64,000 nucleotides of DNA from contig JAQISU010000132.1 in the NCBI GenBank assembly GCA_029339505.1, forward strand, positions 4,207,501-4,271,500, in the 5' to 3' direction. Shown here one piece after another: positions 11,719 to 23,499 of this stretch; the first letter of the stretch is position 1, and each line of letters opens with the position of its first letter. Below the pieces are notes generated by a model. The model saw only the letters and a program-made list of their open reading frames with translations. It did not search any database and was not told the origin of the DNA. The stretch is from Unio delphinus (lineage: Eukaryota; Mollusca; Bivalvia; Unionida; Unionidae). Position numbers and translations under genes: made by a program.

Positions 11719-13603
11719 CACAGTTCTTATAATAAAGTGTTGTTAATCCTCCACCGTTTGTATATTCGCATTGATTTACTTCACGGAATCGGCTGTATCA
11801 CGAGTGATAAAGGTTGTGGCTTTGTTTATCGTTTTTTGGCCTCTATTTCTGAGGTAATAAGTGTACGTTTTAAACAGCATCATATTTTGTTTTAGCTCCG
11901 TACCAAGATCGTTTAGTCACTAACTGACAAACCACACGTTGAACAGAAGTTTCCTCTTCAACTAAGTTTACATTGTGCAAAAGATTTTGATAGTCATATA
12001 ACTCGCCCGTTGAAATTCGGTGTATTAGGATGACCACCTTGTAAATAAGATGAGTGGCATCCAAACCTTTATAAACCTCACGCGATTCATCATTATCTGA
12101 ACATTGGAACGCTTTCAAATCAATTAATGCTCTTATACCCTTTAAGTACCAGTGGTTCCAACATCAGTGACGTAACGGATGCATTTGTTATTTGCGTTTC
12201 ACTTGTATGTTGACCAACTCTCGGAAATAGCGCTCTGTGAAATCCAAAGGCAAATCACGAATGTTCTCTTGGAAAGCATCCAGCAAGAGATTACTAAGTT
12301 ACCACTATAGGTAAATAGTGACGATTCGGAGACCATGGTGCATGTTCCAAGTAAGTGAAATCTTTCTGTTTCCACCGGTAAAGTGACAAATCGCATCTGC
12401 AACACTTGACTTTATCCCGTTCGCCCAAGAAAAATCCGGCTCTGGCTAATTATTCGGGAGATAGGTATTGACAGATATCGTGGCCTTTTTCCTTTGAAGA
12501 TTTGGAATCGACTTTCAAAGTTACAGTGTTCAGAAAAACGCACAGGGAACGACTATTCGTCTTTCACAGGTTCATGTCGATGAAGGTATGGTGAAATCTG
12601 CAGGAGTTTACTTAGGGTTGGAAGACATCCATAGTTTACTAGACGCATGATTACAAGCGAATATGGACGTCCAGTTAAGTGCCCACGGCACAGTGTGTCA
12701 TCGCTTTCGCATCCAACAAGTTTGACACACACATCATCACTTTCCATGGTCAATATAGTGATAGTAGTCTTAGCAAAGTTTCCATGATGTCCTGTTAATT
12801 CTCTGAGGACACTGTGCGTACTGCATGCTTGCAATCCCAAGGTACAGCATTGCATTCCAATTGAGAATCCCCGAACTTAAATGATATATGTTTAAAAGTA
12901 TTCTTCTTTTTCGTTTGGTCTTTGTAAATACAATGAACTATCGGTATTGAACGTTGTCCCTAATATGCTAATCGTATTGAAGTCTAAAACTTGTACATCG
13001 TTCATTATTTATGCCGAATTTTATAAGTCTTCCGTTCGTTCTTCCTTGACAAAGGTACTACCTTCCGTAAGTTACCGTCATACCGGTACCGTAGTGTAAT
13101 GGGTGGAAAGGCCATTGAAAGGTAAGGACTGTGCTGAGACCATCGAATATGTTCTAGAATAGCTGAATCTGTATAGATACATAGATCCGTTTGCAACCTT
13201 AGACCACAACTGAAACACTGCATATCGTATCCCAATCCAGGCTCAAGTCCCAAGTAGACAAATCCTGTTCTAGTTAAGACCTTGGATGTAGATAATCCTT
13301 CACTATCAGTGGGCCATTTTTGAAACGTTTCCAATCGACGGGAAACAATCACAATAGTCAGGCAAGAAGACACGAAAATGGTATGGTTTGAATTTGGAGT
13401 TGTCAAGGGGTTTCCCACTAGATTCTTGTTGCTTCGATGTCACCCGTGATGTTGTTGGCTATCCTCTTGGATCTAATTTTATGCTGGAATGTCTGTACGG
13501 TAAAGTGAAGTGATTTGGAGGGCGCACTCTCTTTTGGTACACTATTTGATAGACTTTTTTCCACAGGTAGACTGATAGTTTGGTGTCTGGGTAAACGTAC
13601 CAT
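11719..13603 (-). pseudogene. Decayed IAP-like coding region with two BIR domains
   Basis: BIR A lies in the open frame 13005-13418 (GTG at its left end, no ATG), residues about 27-100 (nucleotides about 13340-13119). It shows the RLETFQKWP opening, the TRTGFVYLG turn, CFSC zinc ligands (C68, C71) and the EH-x-RW histidine (H90). The final zinc cysteine is replaced by serine (S97). BIR B, about 12312-12520, has LARAGFF, CCRC ligands and an EHAPW histidine, but a stop precedes LARAGFF, its start lies in another frame and its last cysteine is also lost. Further minus-strand frames (13418-13603, 12553-12855, 11870-12118) have no family I recognise. BIR proteins inhibit caspases or act in signalling. 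This copy cannot do so without its zinc ligands and frame. It could be an IAP gene relic or an old viral iap gene; IAP genes are numerous in molluscs and are also carried by mollusc herpesviruses. Confidence 0.65.
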
Positions 13604-13895
13604 CTTGTGCGCTTAGTAGGTGGTCATTGTAAAGTTTTCATCCTGCCCTTCGTCCAAGGCTTCTTTTAGCGTGTCAAAGTTCACCACTCGACTGATGTGA
13701 CAATTGGGATGGCTTGGTAAAAATCACTAGGGTGGGTATCTAAGGCATATTAACAGGATTGAGCTCCTTTGCTCAGGAAGGTATTTTTCTCTTGGGTCAT
13801 AATAAAGAAGTATGATACAAAATGTCTTTGCACTAATAACCCTTATCATGTTTTGCGTTCTGTGCTTTTTGTAAAAAATTGGTTGGTTTGTTGGT

Positions 13896-13964
13896 TCGTC
13901 GGACGGATGGATGGACGGACGGACGGATATACAGACAGGCAGACAGACAACCATATATAGATAG

Positions 13965-13997
<33 letters not shown>

Positions 13998-14022
13998 TAT
14001 AGATAGATAGATAGATAGATAA
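13896..14022. repeat. (GGAC/GGAT)n and (GATA)n microsatellites
   Basis: A GGAC/GGAT run (13903-13930) passes through CAGACAGGCAGACAGAC into a (GATA)n tract (13958-14022). Confidence 0.95.
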
Positions 14023-14678
14023 GAGCTCACTTGATTTTATCTGCGGCAAGAAATCATTAGATCTAACCAATAAATAAATGTTGATACTACTATATCTTGC
14101 CAGTGTGTCGACCTTCAGTGAGAATAAAATAATGTAGATTATTATTTAACATACAGTAGGTTTGTGAAATAAACTGATTGTCATTTAATACACTATTATT
14201 GCTTAAGTTATCATTCAAGTACCCACCCACGTTTAAAAGCAGTCAATATATGACAGTTTTAAAGACAATTTCCTTTGTTTATATTTCCGTTTTAATGTGT
14301 ATGTGAATTTAATTTAAACCTGCTAATTACATTAGTATCCAGGTCCGGCACGTATAGTTGGCTCGTATTTGTAACAATAATATACACTTGTATATTTATG
14401 TAGTTATTGGCGAGAAAGAAAATACGTATTTAGTAATTTAGGAAGAGTTTATAATTATTTTAATTTTCCTTTTGCATATGATGGTTTGTGCACCCATCAA
14501 AACTGCAAACCTTAGGCATATATTAAAATGTGTAAATGTCATCCACACGTTACTCAAGTCACTAAAACAATGGCGGTTGTTTTCACCTCGTCGGTCGTAA
14601 CCATGCACTGAAAATGTCCGGATGTTTAAAAGTGACCGGATTCCTTTTTCACCTATAAAAGGTTAAGGCACAAGGTAA
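14023..14678. other. Intergenic DNA
   Basis: Nothing recognised. AT-rich. Confidence 0.5.
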
Positions 14679-14679
14679 T

Positions 14680-15125
14680 GTGACGACACGCATGATGATA
14701 CATGATCGGGATACACCATTTAAATGTAAAGTTTGTGATAAATGTTTTAGCAGCAACAGTGAATTGAAGATACATATTAGGTTGCATACTGAAGAGAAAC
14801 CATTTAAATGGAAAGTTTGTTATAATAAAATGTTTCGACAGCGTAGTGTGTTGAACAGGAATGTGAAGATACATACTTGAGAAAAACTATTTAAAAGGGA
14901 AGTTTGTTCTCAAATGTTCACAAAAAAGGGAACATGAAGACTCACGTGTGAGTACATACTGCCACTGGAAATAAACCATTCCAATGCGAAGTTTGTTTTC
15001 AAATGTTTACACGGAGTCATGATCTGATCCGCCATTTGAGAATACATACTGGAGATAAACCATTTAAATGTGAAATTTGTTGTAAAATGTTCTAACTAAC
15101 CTTTTCAATGTGAAGATTGTATTAT
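14680..15125 (+). pseudogene. C2H2 zinc-finger pseudogene
   Basis: At least five Kruppel-type finger units follow one another with the usual 28-residue spacing and HT(G/E)EKPF-like linkers. Finger 1 (about 14719-14790) is canonical: C-x2-C, F, L, H-x3-H. Finger 2 has its first cysteine changed to tryptophan. A stop at about 14878 precedes finger 3, which also has a damaged first cysteine. Finger 4 (about 14980-15050) is intact by sequence. Finger 5 breaks off at a stop after C-x2-C. Such proteins bind DNA as transcription factors, but this copy cannot give a full product. No intron or N-terminal domain was seen, so it may be a processed or truncated copy. Confidence 0.85.
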
Positions 15126-15969
15126 TCATATAGGAAACTAATCATTTAGATGTAAAAGTACATACATAGGATACATGTGAAGGTACATACATTGAACACG
15201 TGGAGATACATTCACATGATACATGTGGAGGTACATGCATAGGATACATACTAGTGATAATCCTTCTGAAACGTGTATTACTTCTGTAATGCATCATAAT
15301 GATATCTTTTCAAAATAGTATGAGAAGTTGTGAATAATATTTATGTTAATAAATTCCAGTCTTTAATTGTTTTGTCCAGTTTGTAACTTTCCTTTTTTCA
15401 TATGTTATCTAATCAATATATTCTTGTTGATTTCTTTATATTGGTTCTTTCTTGTTTGATTTTTACAGTATAAGGCAGGCTTCCTGGTTAAATTATCTCT
15501 TGGACACTTCCACGCAAGTGTTCGTTATTAGATACTGTGAAATAAACGTGTGGAAAATCGGCTACAGCAACAGTCCTTACACAGAAGCTTTGTAGCTTTT
15601 TCTTCTCTATGTAAATACCAACTACAAAAAGAATACAAGACTCATCTAAGTAAAAGATATTTAATATCAATTTCTAGCAGCATTTTAAGTGTTTCTTATG
15701 AGCTGGTGATTATTTGTTTCTTGTTTGCAGGTGACTGTAGCAGGGGATTGACTCATTGCATCAAGTAAAACACTGTATATTTATCAAACCTTTTTTCATA
15801 TGTTTTAATATTCATTTTGGTTGATGCCTTTACATGGTCTCATGCCTGAAATATAATTTACAATAATAATCACACAAAACTTTGTCCGTTTTATTTACTA
15901 GTAATTTTTTGTTATTTTTGAGAATTATGTATTAAAATTGATATCCAAATATTGTAGTCTTAACTTCAA
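15126..15969. other. Intergenic DNA
   Basis: A run of GATACATGTGGAGGTACAT-like repeats lies at about 15155-15255. The rest shows nothing recognised. A TTTCTTGTTTGCAG tract at 15717-15730 resembles a splice acceptor, but no convincing exon follows. Confidence 0.4.
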
Positions 15970-16665
15970 TAAAGTTCACTTTCGTCTATGTCGCATTTCA
16001 AACAAAAATTCTGATGCATGGCTGTGTATCATATTCCTCCACACTAGATCCTTATTATTTGACTCACATCAATTGTGTTAGGGTCTCATGTTTAATTCTG
16101 AACTTTCCCTTTGTCGTAATTTTTTTCTGGAGACTGAAGCCTCTTTATCCTGCCACATATGTCATTGGTGACACCAACACAATTGCAACCAGGACTGCAG
16201 TGTCTGGAAATACATCTGTGTATTGTTGCAGTAAAGTTGTACAAGCTTCTGTCAGTGTGCAGTTCAATGACAACTATCACTTGGTAGACATCAGCTTGTG
16301 CTCTTTCACCATCAAAAACTCCACTCTCACCACCTTATATACTGATCTATTCCTATAGTTCAATTTCACCATGATTATCAAGTGCATGTCAAGAGCATGC
16401 CAGTCATGACAGCTGCACCATCACTAACTAATGTAATCAGCTTACTGAGATGGATTTTTTTTCTGTCAAATAACTTAACTATTTTAGAAACAATTCTTGC
16501 AGATTTTCCATCTATAACAATGGTACAATCCACAAAATGAATCACTGACATGTTATCACTACTTTTTATGGACAGTCACATTTGTACTTACAGCTATAAC
16601 ATGTCCCAAAAATTCAGAATTAGTATGTTGGTATCTACTATATCTTCTAATGTATAGTAATTATT
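15970..16665 (-). pseudogene. hAT transposase fragment, internally deleted
   Basis: This stretch aligns by eye with the hAT element at 57160-58650. 15970-16378 matches the C-terminal part (57165-57585), including the region that encodes the dimerisation motif. It then jumps directly to the equivalent of about 58367-58650 (the catalytic-domain stretch around DESTD). About 770 bp are therefore deleted. Many extra substitutions and stops show it is older than the copy at 57 kb. No terminal repeats were found. Confidence 0.8.
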
Positions 16666-17127
16666 TTCCACCTGTATCCATAAATGACAATAAATTATCC
16701 TCGGCAGCGATCAATGGAGTCGTTACTGGCTATTAGAGTGTTGTTATATTTACGTCATCATTAGCAACACCATCACCTCAGCTGCTGATTTCATTGAATC
16801 ATTGAGCTTAATAATTGGTAAGAAACACCCTTAACAATACACATTTGCACATTTGATCATAGCAAATACATGTGCTTTGTATATGCCCCACATATGCAAA
16901 TTTCCATTATTGTTTGTTCTTTACGAGAGAGATTAGATTTGTAGTTATCGACATGGAAATGTAATGCAATTTTGCTATCAGAAGTTTAAATCTGAGCCTG
17001 CAGCTAGTTATACAAATAAATGCCTAAATACCTGACAAAATAAATATGGGACATAGCACATGTCGTTGCTTCTTTTAGTATGTGCATCTATATGCACCTG
17101 GATTTGCATATTGTCCTTTGTTGCAAA
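16666..17127. other. Intergenic DNA
   Basis: Nothing recognised. Confidence 0.45.
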
Positions 17128-17448
17128 AATCACTATGATCCATGTTACTTCACTACCGCTGGTAAATATGTTTTTTGTACTACAAGATTAGGCCTGTCTG
17201 AAAATATGTTTGAAGTTTACAAATATTGATCAATTGTTATTTTCATGGAAATTTAAATAAAAATTTAAATTTATAAACTAAATTTTATTGTAAAATGAAA
17301 TCTTCATAAAATTTTGAAAACACAGTTTGAGAGATTTTAGACAGAAAAGTGGACCAATCAATGGTACTTTAAACAAATGGTAATTTGGGTTTGTATAACT
17401 GAAAACATATTTACCAGCGGTAGTGAAGTAACATGGATCATAGTGATT
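17128..17448. repeat. Perfect 47-bp inverted repeat with 227-bp spacer
   Basis: 17128-17174 is exactly the reverse complement of 17402-17448. The arm starts AATCACTATGATCC and ends GGTAAATATGTTTT. The spacer is AT-rich and has no coding potential. Outside the arms the match stops abruptly and no direct repeat is obvious. It could be a foldback/MITE element, or an inverted duplication of a ~50-bp segment. Confidence 0.95.
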
Positions 17449-20110
17449 ACTGTATTGAAAAAGTCCTATCATTACGGATGATATTTCAAATTTAGTTTTG
17501 GTTTCTCAAGAGCACTTGAACCAACACGTGTACCCTGTGGAACACCAGCACTATACACTTTCCGGTGTCACGTGTCTTGTTTGCAAGAAAATTCAAAAAA
17601 ACTTTATGTATAAAGTTCAAATAGGTGTGGAATGCAAATATTAAAGTTTGACTAAAATTGAAATGAACAATATTCTACATTGAAGAATTCGGGTGATTAA
17701 AGTCTCTTCACTTTATTGAGGCTAGAAAATCGGGTTTAGTGTTGATATTTGAATTAATTTTGTTTCTTCAGTGGATTTGGAAAATTAGTAAAATTTGGAC
17801 GCTACATTCATAACACATTTCTTCCTCAGAGTTCATTTAATTTTTTCATTCATGTTTTATTTAACATGTGCTTACATGTGTTTGTTTGTATGTGTAATTT
17901 TTTTCGGTTTTCTTACACAATCGAAACTGTCATTTTCTAGTTTTTTCTGAATTAGTTTCGGTCTGTTCACCCTCTCTACTACTAAAGATGTTGCTTAATT
18001 TCCATCACTAGTCCCATTCTTATTCTAAGGATTCCCCACTTCATCAGAGAATCAGAAATCTCTTGGAGTAAAGGTCAAAGTTCAACTGGGCCTTTACTCA
18101 AATAAGAGTTAATCAGCCATAGGTGGACATTGAATGGTCACCGGAAGTTCTAATGGCCAATGCTACCCCGTAACAATATCTTAAAATCGATATGGTTTAA
18201 TGGTAACGATAAGCATGTCAATTTGATATAATATTGTCTGATTAGCCATGTTAGAAGAAAATATTCAAAATTTTCAGGGACGGTCACACATGAATATGTT
18301 AAATACCAGTAGCTGACCATGGTATTTATTTAGCGTTCACTATTTTGCACAAGGAATTAACCCGAATACCTCCTACAAGCATGCATTAAGCAAAAACCAT
18401 TGGTTTGATTTGATTTGCATAGTTTTCAATTTTTTGTAATTTGTCATCATCCTATGAAAACTCACTCACATGCACACGCACACACACACACAGAGAAAAC
18501 AACCATAGTTACTGCTGTGCAAATTATGTTTCTCGTTTGTAAAGTAAAATAGCTGCCGGATTATTAATTTTTTCCCAGGTTCTCCTCATTGTTTATACAG
18601 GCTTTTCTAAAAAGCACTCGTATATTTTGGAGTCTGATTGAAAGGTCAAATTTTTATTATGGTCTAACTAATAATTGCTAGCACCGCATGATCATTTTGA
18701 CTTCCTGGACTTTACAGGTAAGTTTACAAAAAAAAAATACAAGTTTTTGTTGTTGTTAAAATAGATTTTACCTATTTTATAATTCATTGTATAAGCGTTA
18801 AGAAGCTGGTTTTGTCTAGTCTGGCAAACGTTCTTCTCCCTATATTAAAACCGGCTAAAGATATAACACTTAGATTCATTTTGGCTGTTTTTGTAGCACA
18901 TGGGATCAGACATTTTAGTTAGCTGTATGCTTATATCATTGAATATTTCCACAAGTTCAATTTCGAGGTACATTTCACCACAGTAAATGAAAGTAAATGG
19001 GAGATATACTAACCTTCTCTCCATTGTAATTGTTGCAAATGAAGCAAAAATGTTCACCATACAAATGTCACGTTCTCGAAAGGTTTTATTATCTGTAGAG
19101 CGCAAGTTTATATGATCAGTGCAGCGTATCCATTTGATCAAAACAATTCTAAAATTATAGTAGATGTTACTCTGTACTGAATCCCATATCTTGATCAACA
19201 AGAGGTTGAGCTTTTACGAAGTCTGATTTGTGCTTTTTGATAAGGAATCCAATACTGAGCATGTGAGACACAAGGGATATGATGTCCAGCTACACGATAT
19301 AAATCACATATGCTTTGTAGTTAAGCAGATGATGGAGTGGGTCCTAGCATGGGCTGTTTTCAACAGTTAATGAACCTAATGAATCCACATGGACTGATGT
19401 TGTATCCAACTGAGAGTCCATAACTGGTAAACGCTATCTTTGAAGGCGAGTCGATGGAAAGTAGTGGAAGCTGCGTGAAAGGAGATATGACGCTGCACAT
19501 CTTGCAAGTCTACATTAATTGCGTATTCTGCACTCTAGTGGTGTTTCCCAGAGGCGCGAAAGTACTCACTGAGTGCGCTTAATTTAAGGATCAAGCAACG
19601 ACTGCCAAGTTTGTAGGTGATGGAACCCTGCACAAAGGAGGAGGTGCACTGAAAGTGATACTAAGTCCCTCATATACCAGTGGTAAGTCCATAGTTAGTC
19701 ATGGCTTATCCTGTCTTGTTTGGCAGAAAATGATTTGAGCCTTCTTCAATCAGAAGATGTGATAAAGGCATTGTGAAGCTGATGTCATTCGTTGACATAG
19801 GTAGACTCTACTGAACAGAAACACGGTCGATAACGATCGCCTTCTTTTCAGCTTCTTGTCAACGTTTTCTTGTGTGAATATTGGTTTTCGATGGTTGTCG
19901 ATTCGGAAGGACTTGTTCCTATTGATTAGTGTCCTACAGTTGTCTCTTCGATTTGTTATTGATCACCTTGCAGATTGTAGCTGTGACCATTTAAATAAAC
20001 TTGAAGGAGTTGTAAGGTCATAGCTGCTATTCCGGCATTGGTCAGTGTGTGATGGAAGGTCTGTTAAATAGGTGTCTCATTCTGGAAACATACTCCTATT
20101 CATATCTAGT
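17449..20110. other. Intergenic DNA
   Basis: No supported gene. Short (CA)n at 18476-18494. CTGAATTAGTTTCGGTCTG at 17947-17965 recurs in the tandem repeat near 44.4 kb. A good donor-like GTAAGT at 18718 follows an open stretch too short to call an exon. Confidence 0.4.
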
Positions 20111-20297
20111 CTGCAGGGACAAACTTAGAGACCTAATCACGTTTTGTATCTTATATGTTTTCAGCATGTTTTATGTTTTCCAATTTCATTGATTTTGTAA
20201 TTTGTTTTCTGTAGTGTAGTCATATCATTATTAATGGTGTAAAGCACTTAGAGCTTTTAAAGATTAGGTGCTATACAAAGTCCTCATTTTTATTTGT
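20111..20297 (+). mobile_element. CR1/L2-like LINE 3' end fragment
   Basis: Contains the LINE 3' UTR and its (ATT)n end. It matches 22017-22203 almost base for base and, more loosely, the complement of 48240-48455, the 3' end of the larger element of the same family. Confidence 0.85.
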
Positions 20298-21655
20298 ATT
20301 ATTATTATCACTGTGAGAATGCGCATCCAGATGGAGTCATATACTGTAGATCATTGTGTTAAAGTTCACTCATATGGCGTCATATAGATCACTGTGATAA
20401 TGCTAAATAAAATAAAATATATAGATGATAGTGAGAATGTTCATTCTAAGGGAGTCAAATAGATCACTGTGACAATGCTCACTCAGATGGAGTAATATAG
20501 TTCACTATGAGAATGCTCACTCAGATGGAATCCAATAGATCACTGCGAGAATGCTGACTCAGATGAAGTCCTATAGATTGCTGACTAAGATGGAATTGTA
20601 TGAATCACTGTGAGAATGCTCACTCAGATGGAGTCATATAGATCAGTATGTGAATGCGCGCTGAGATGAAATCCAATAGATCACTGAGAGAATGCTAACT
20701 AAGATGGAGACCTAATGATCACTGTGAGAATGCTCACTCAGATGGAGGCACATAGATCACTGTGAGAATGCTCACTCTCATGTATTCATCTAGATCACTG
20801 TGAGAATACTCACTTATATGAAGTCATCTAGATCACTGTGAGAATGCTCACTCTTATGGAGTCATCTAGATCACTGTGAGAATGCTCACTCACATGAAGT
20901 CACAAAGATAACTTAATGCTCACTCATATGGCATCATCTAGATTACTGTGAGAATGTTCACTAAAATAAATCATCAAGATTGCTCTGAGAATGCTCATTA
21001 TAATATAGTCCAATAGATAACTGAAAATGTTCACTCAGATGGAGTCATCTAGATCACTGTGAGAATGCTCACTCATATGAAGTCACAAAGATAACTGAGA
21101 ATGCTCACTCATATGACATCATCTAGATTACTGTGAGAATGCTTACTAAAATAAATCATAAAGATCGCTCTGAGAATGCTCACTATATTGTAGTCCAATA
21201 GATAACTGAAAATGTTCACTCAGATGGAGTCATCTAAATCACTGTGAGAATGCTCACTCTTATGGAGTCAGCCAGATCACTGCGAGAATGCTCACTCATA
21301 TGAAGTCACAAAGATCACTGTGAGAATGTTCACTCATATAGCATCATCTAGATTACTGTGAGAATGCTCACTAAAATAAATGATAAAGATCGCTCTGAGA
21401 ATGCTCACTATAATGTAGTCCAATAAATAACTGAAAATGCTCACTCAGATGGAGTCATCTTGATGACTGTGAGAATGCTCACTGATATGAAGTCACATAG
21501 ATGACTGTGAGAATGAGTACTCATATGGCATCATCTAGATCACTGTGAGAATGCTCACTAAAATAAATCATATAGATCACTCTAAGAATGCTCTCTCTAA
21601 TGGAGTCAAATTGATAACTGTGAAAATGCTCACTCAGACGGAGTCATATAGATCA
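20298..21655. repeat. 38-bp minisatellite, main array
   Basis: Units of about 38 bp built on ATCACTGTGAGAATGCTCAC plus a variable part (CAGATGGAGTCAT, CATATGAAGTCAC, CTAAAATAAATCAT and others). From about 20840 the unit types recur in order, giving a higher-order repeat. The marker TCACTCAGATGGAGTCATCT occurs at 21031, 21216 and 21441 (spacings 185 and 225 bp, about five and six units). It is not a CRISPR: there are no unique spacers. Confidence 0.9.
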
Positions 21656-22213
21656 AGTCATACTTAGACAACATGACACAAATTGTATCTGCAAATGGAA
21701 TACACTCCAGCCCAGTTGACATATGTTGTGGTGTTCCACAAGGATCTGTTCTTGGACCTGTTCTCTTCATTCTGTACACTCAGCCGTGTTCAAGTGTCAT
21801 AGGTCATCACCAAGTGTTGCACCTATCCAGCCTCACCCATGTGTATACACCAGCTAAATACTTACGCTCTTCTTCTGATAATTATATACTCATTGTTCCC
21901 AAAGTGAAAACAAAGTCATATGGACAACATTCGTTTGCATACCATGGCCCGTTGAAATTAGATACAAAGACACAATGGTCCCTTTTAAGAGTGCTCTTAA
22001 AACTCACCTGTTTCGACTGCAGGGACAAACTTAGAGACCTAATCACGTTTTGTATCTTATATGTTTTCAGCATGTTTTATGTTTTCCAATTTCATTAATT
22101 TTGTAATTTGTTTTCTGTAGTGTAGTCATATCATTATTAATGGTGTAAAGCACTTAGAGCTTTTAAAGATTAGGTGCTATACAAAGTCCTCATTTTTATT
22201 TGTATTATTATTA
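21656..22213 (+). pseudogene. CR1/L2-like LINE, internally deleted copy
   Basis: The open frame 21673-22098 starts within the reverse transcriptase, with the motif VPQGSVLGPVLFILY. It then jumps to the LINE C-terminal segment (SSLTHVYTPAKYLRSSS...), so the catalytic YADD part is missing. The 3' UTR with (ATT)n closes it at about 22213. It is the same family as the minus-strand element at 48.2-51.8 kb. It cannot encode active reverse transcriptase. It is bordered on both sides by the 38-bp minisatellite. Confidence 0.85.
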
Positions 22214-22376
22214 TCACTGTGAGAATGCGCATCCAGATGGAGTCATATACTGTAGATCATTGTGTTAAAGTTCACTCATATGGCGTCATATAGATCACTG
22301 TGATAATGCTAAATAAAATAAAATATATAGATGATAGTGAGAATGTTCATTCTAATGGAGTCAAATAGATCACTGT
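22017..22376 (+). repeat. Duplicate of 20111-20470 (spacing 1,906 bp)
   Basis: A ~360-bp block made of the LINE 3' end plus the first minisatellite units is present at both places with only about two or three substitutions found by eye. Outside the block the two sites diverge. This suggests a recent tandem duplication that included the minisatellite between them. Confidence 0.85.
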
Positions 22377-22465
22377 GACAATGCTTACTCAGATGGAGTC
22401 ATATATATCACTGTGAGAAAGCTCACTCAGATGGAGTCATGTAGATCACTGTGAGAATGCAGTGA
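22214..22465. repeat. 38-bp minisatellite, second array
   Basis: About six units of the same 38-bp family following the second LINE 3' end. It ends in unrelated sequence at about 22470. Confidence 0.88.
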
Positions 22466-22479
22466 AATGCTTAGTAAAA

Positions 22480-23499
22480 ATTATATTTCAGCACTCTGGT
22501 AGATAGATCACTTTTTATGAAAATATTTATAGTTTGGTCTTTTTGATGGAGTCATATCTTTTTGATATAGAGATAGATTTTGATATCATTGACTTTTAGA
22601 TCAGTTGAAATAGGGTATGACCCAAATATTGAAACAGAATGATATTGGACTGGAACATTTACCACATGTTATAAACTGTTACAAAAAGGACAATTTATTG
22701 TTGCATTTCAATCCTTTAGAAAAATATAGATAACAAAGGTCCAAATGCAAATAAATGTTACACATGATTTTCTTTAAATTCTACTTTTGAAAGAATATTA
22801 CCCAATTACAAGATGGTGGTTATTAATTATAATAGTTGTTTGAAAATATTTTCAAATAATACTGTATGTTTATTAGTTCATTCTGGAGAATACTGTTCTA
22901 ACCCAGCCATTGATTTTATTTGCGTTTTGATTGCACGGATTTATTATCTTCCTAGCTCTCCTAGAATTACATAGTAGAAGTCATTTTTTGTGTTTCAGAA
23001 GAATATTCAGCAAAGATATTAAAATACAAAAAGAAAGAAAAAATGTAAGATATTGTCATATGTATCATGGTACAACAAATGTTAGCTTGATTTCCATTAC
23101 ATACAACAGACTTTACTAAGGTGTGTTTGATATCCTTGCTAGGAATGTCCAAGCTTTTGATATGTTTACAATGATTATCACAGATTTATTACTTTAATCA
23201 TTATAATGTATAAAAACTATTCTCCATAAACATATGAATGAAAGATAGCAAGAACAAAAATAAAATCAATATCCTTAATAATTCATCCTAGCCTACAACA
23301 CATTTTTGTATTGGTACAATAATATTTAATTTGTAGACACTGTCAATACTATCATAACACATTGCATCATAGAAAGTTATTCTGATACCAAATTGCTGGC
23401 AATATCCAGCTCAGTTCCTATATACGCATATTTGACTTATAAATGTTCAAGTGAATAGGGATCAACGTTTTAAAAAGGAGGCATAAAATGCATGTTAGA
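22480..23499. other. Intergenic DNA
   Basis: No supported feature. AT-rich. Confidence 0.5.

Noticed and set aside
20298..22465. Regularly spaced repeats resembling a CRISPR array
   Set aside because: Adjacent units without unique spacers, degenerate and higher-order; the context is animal DNA.
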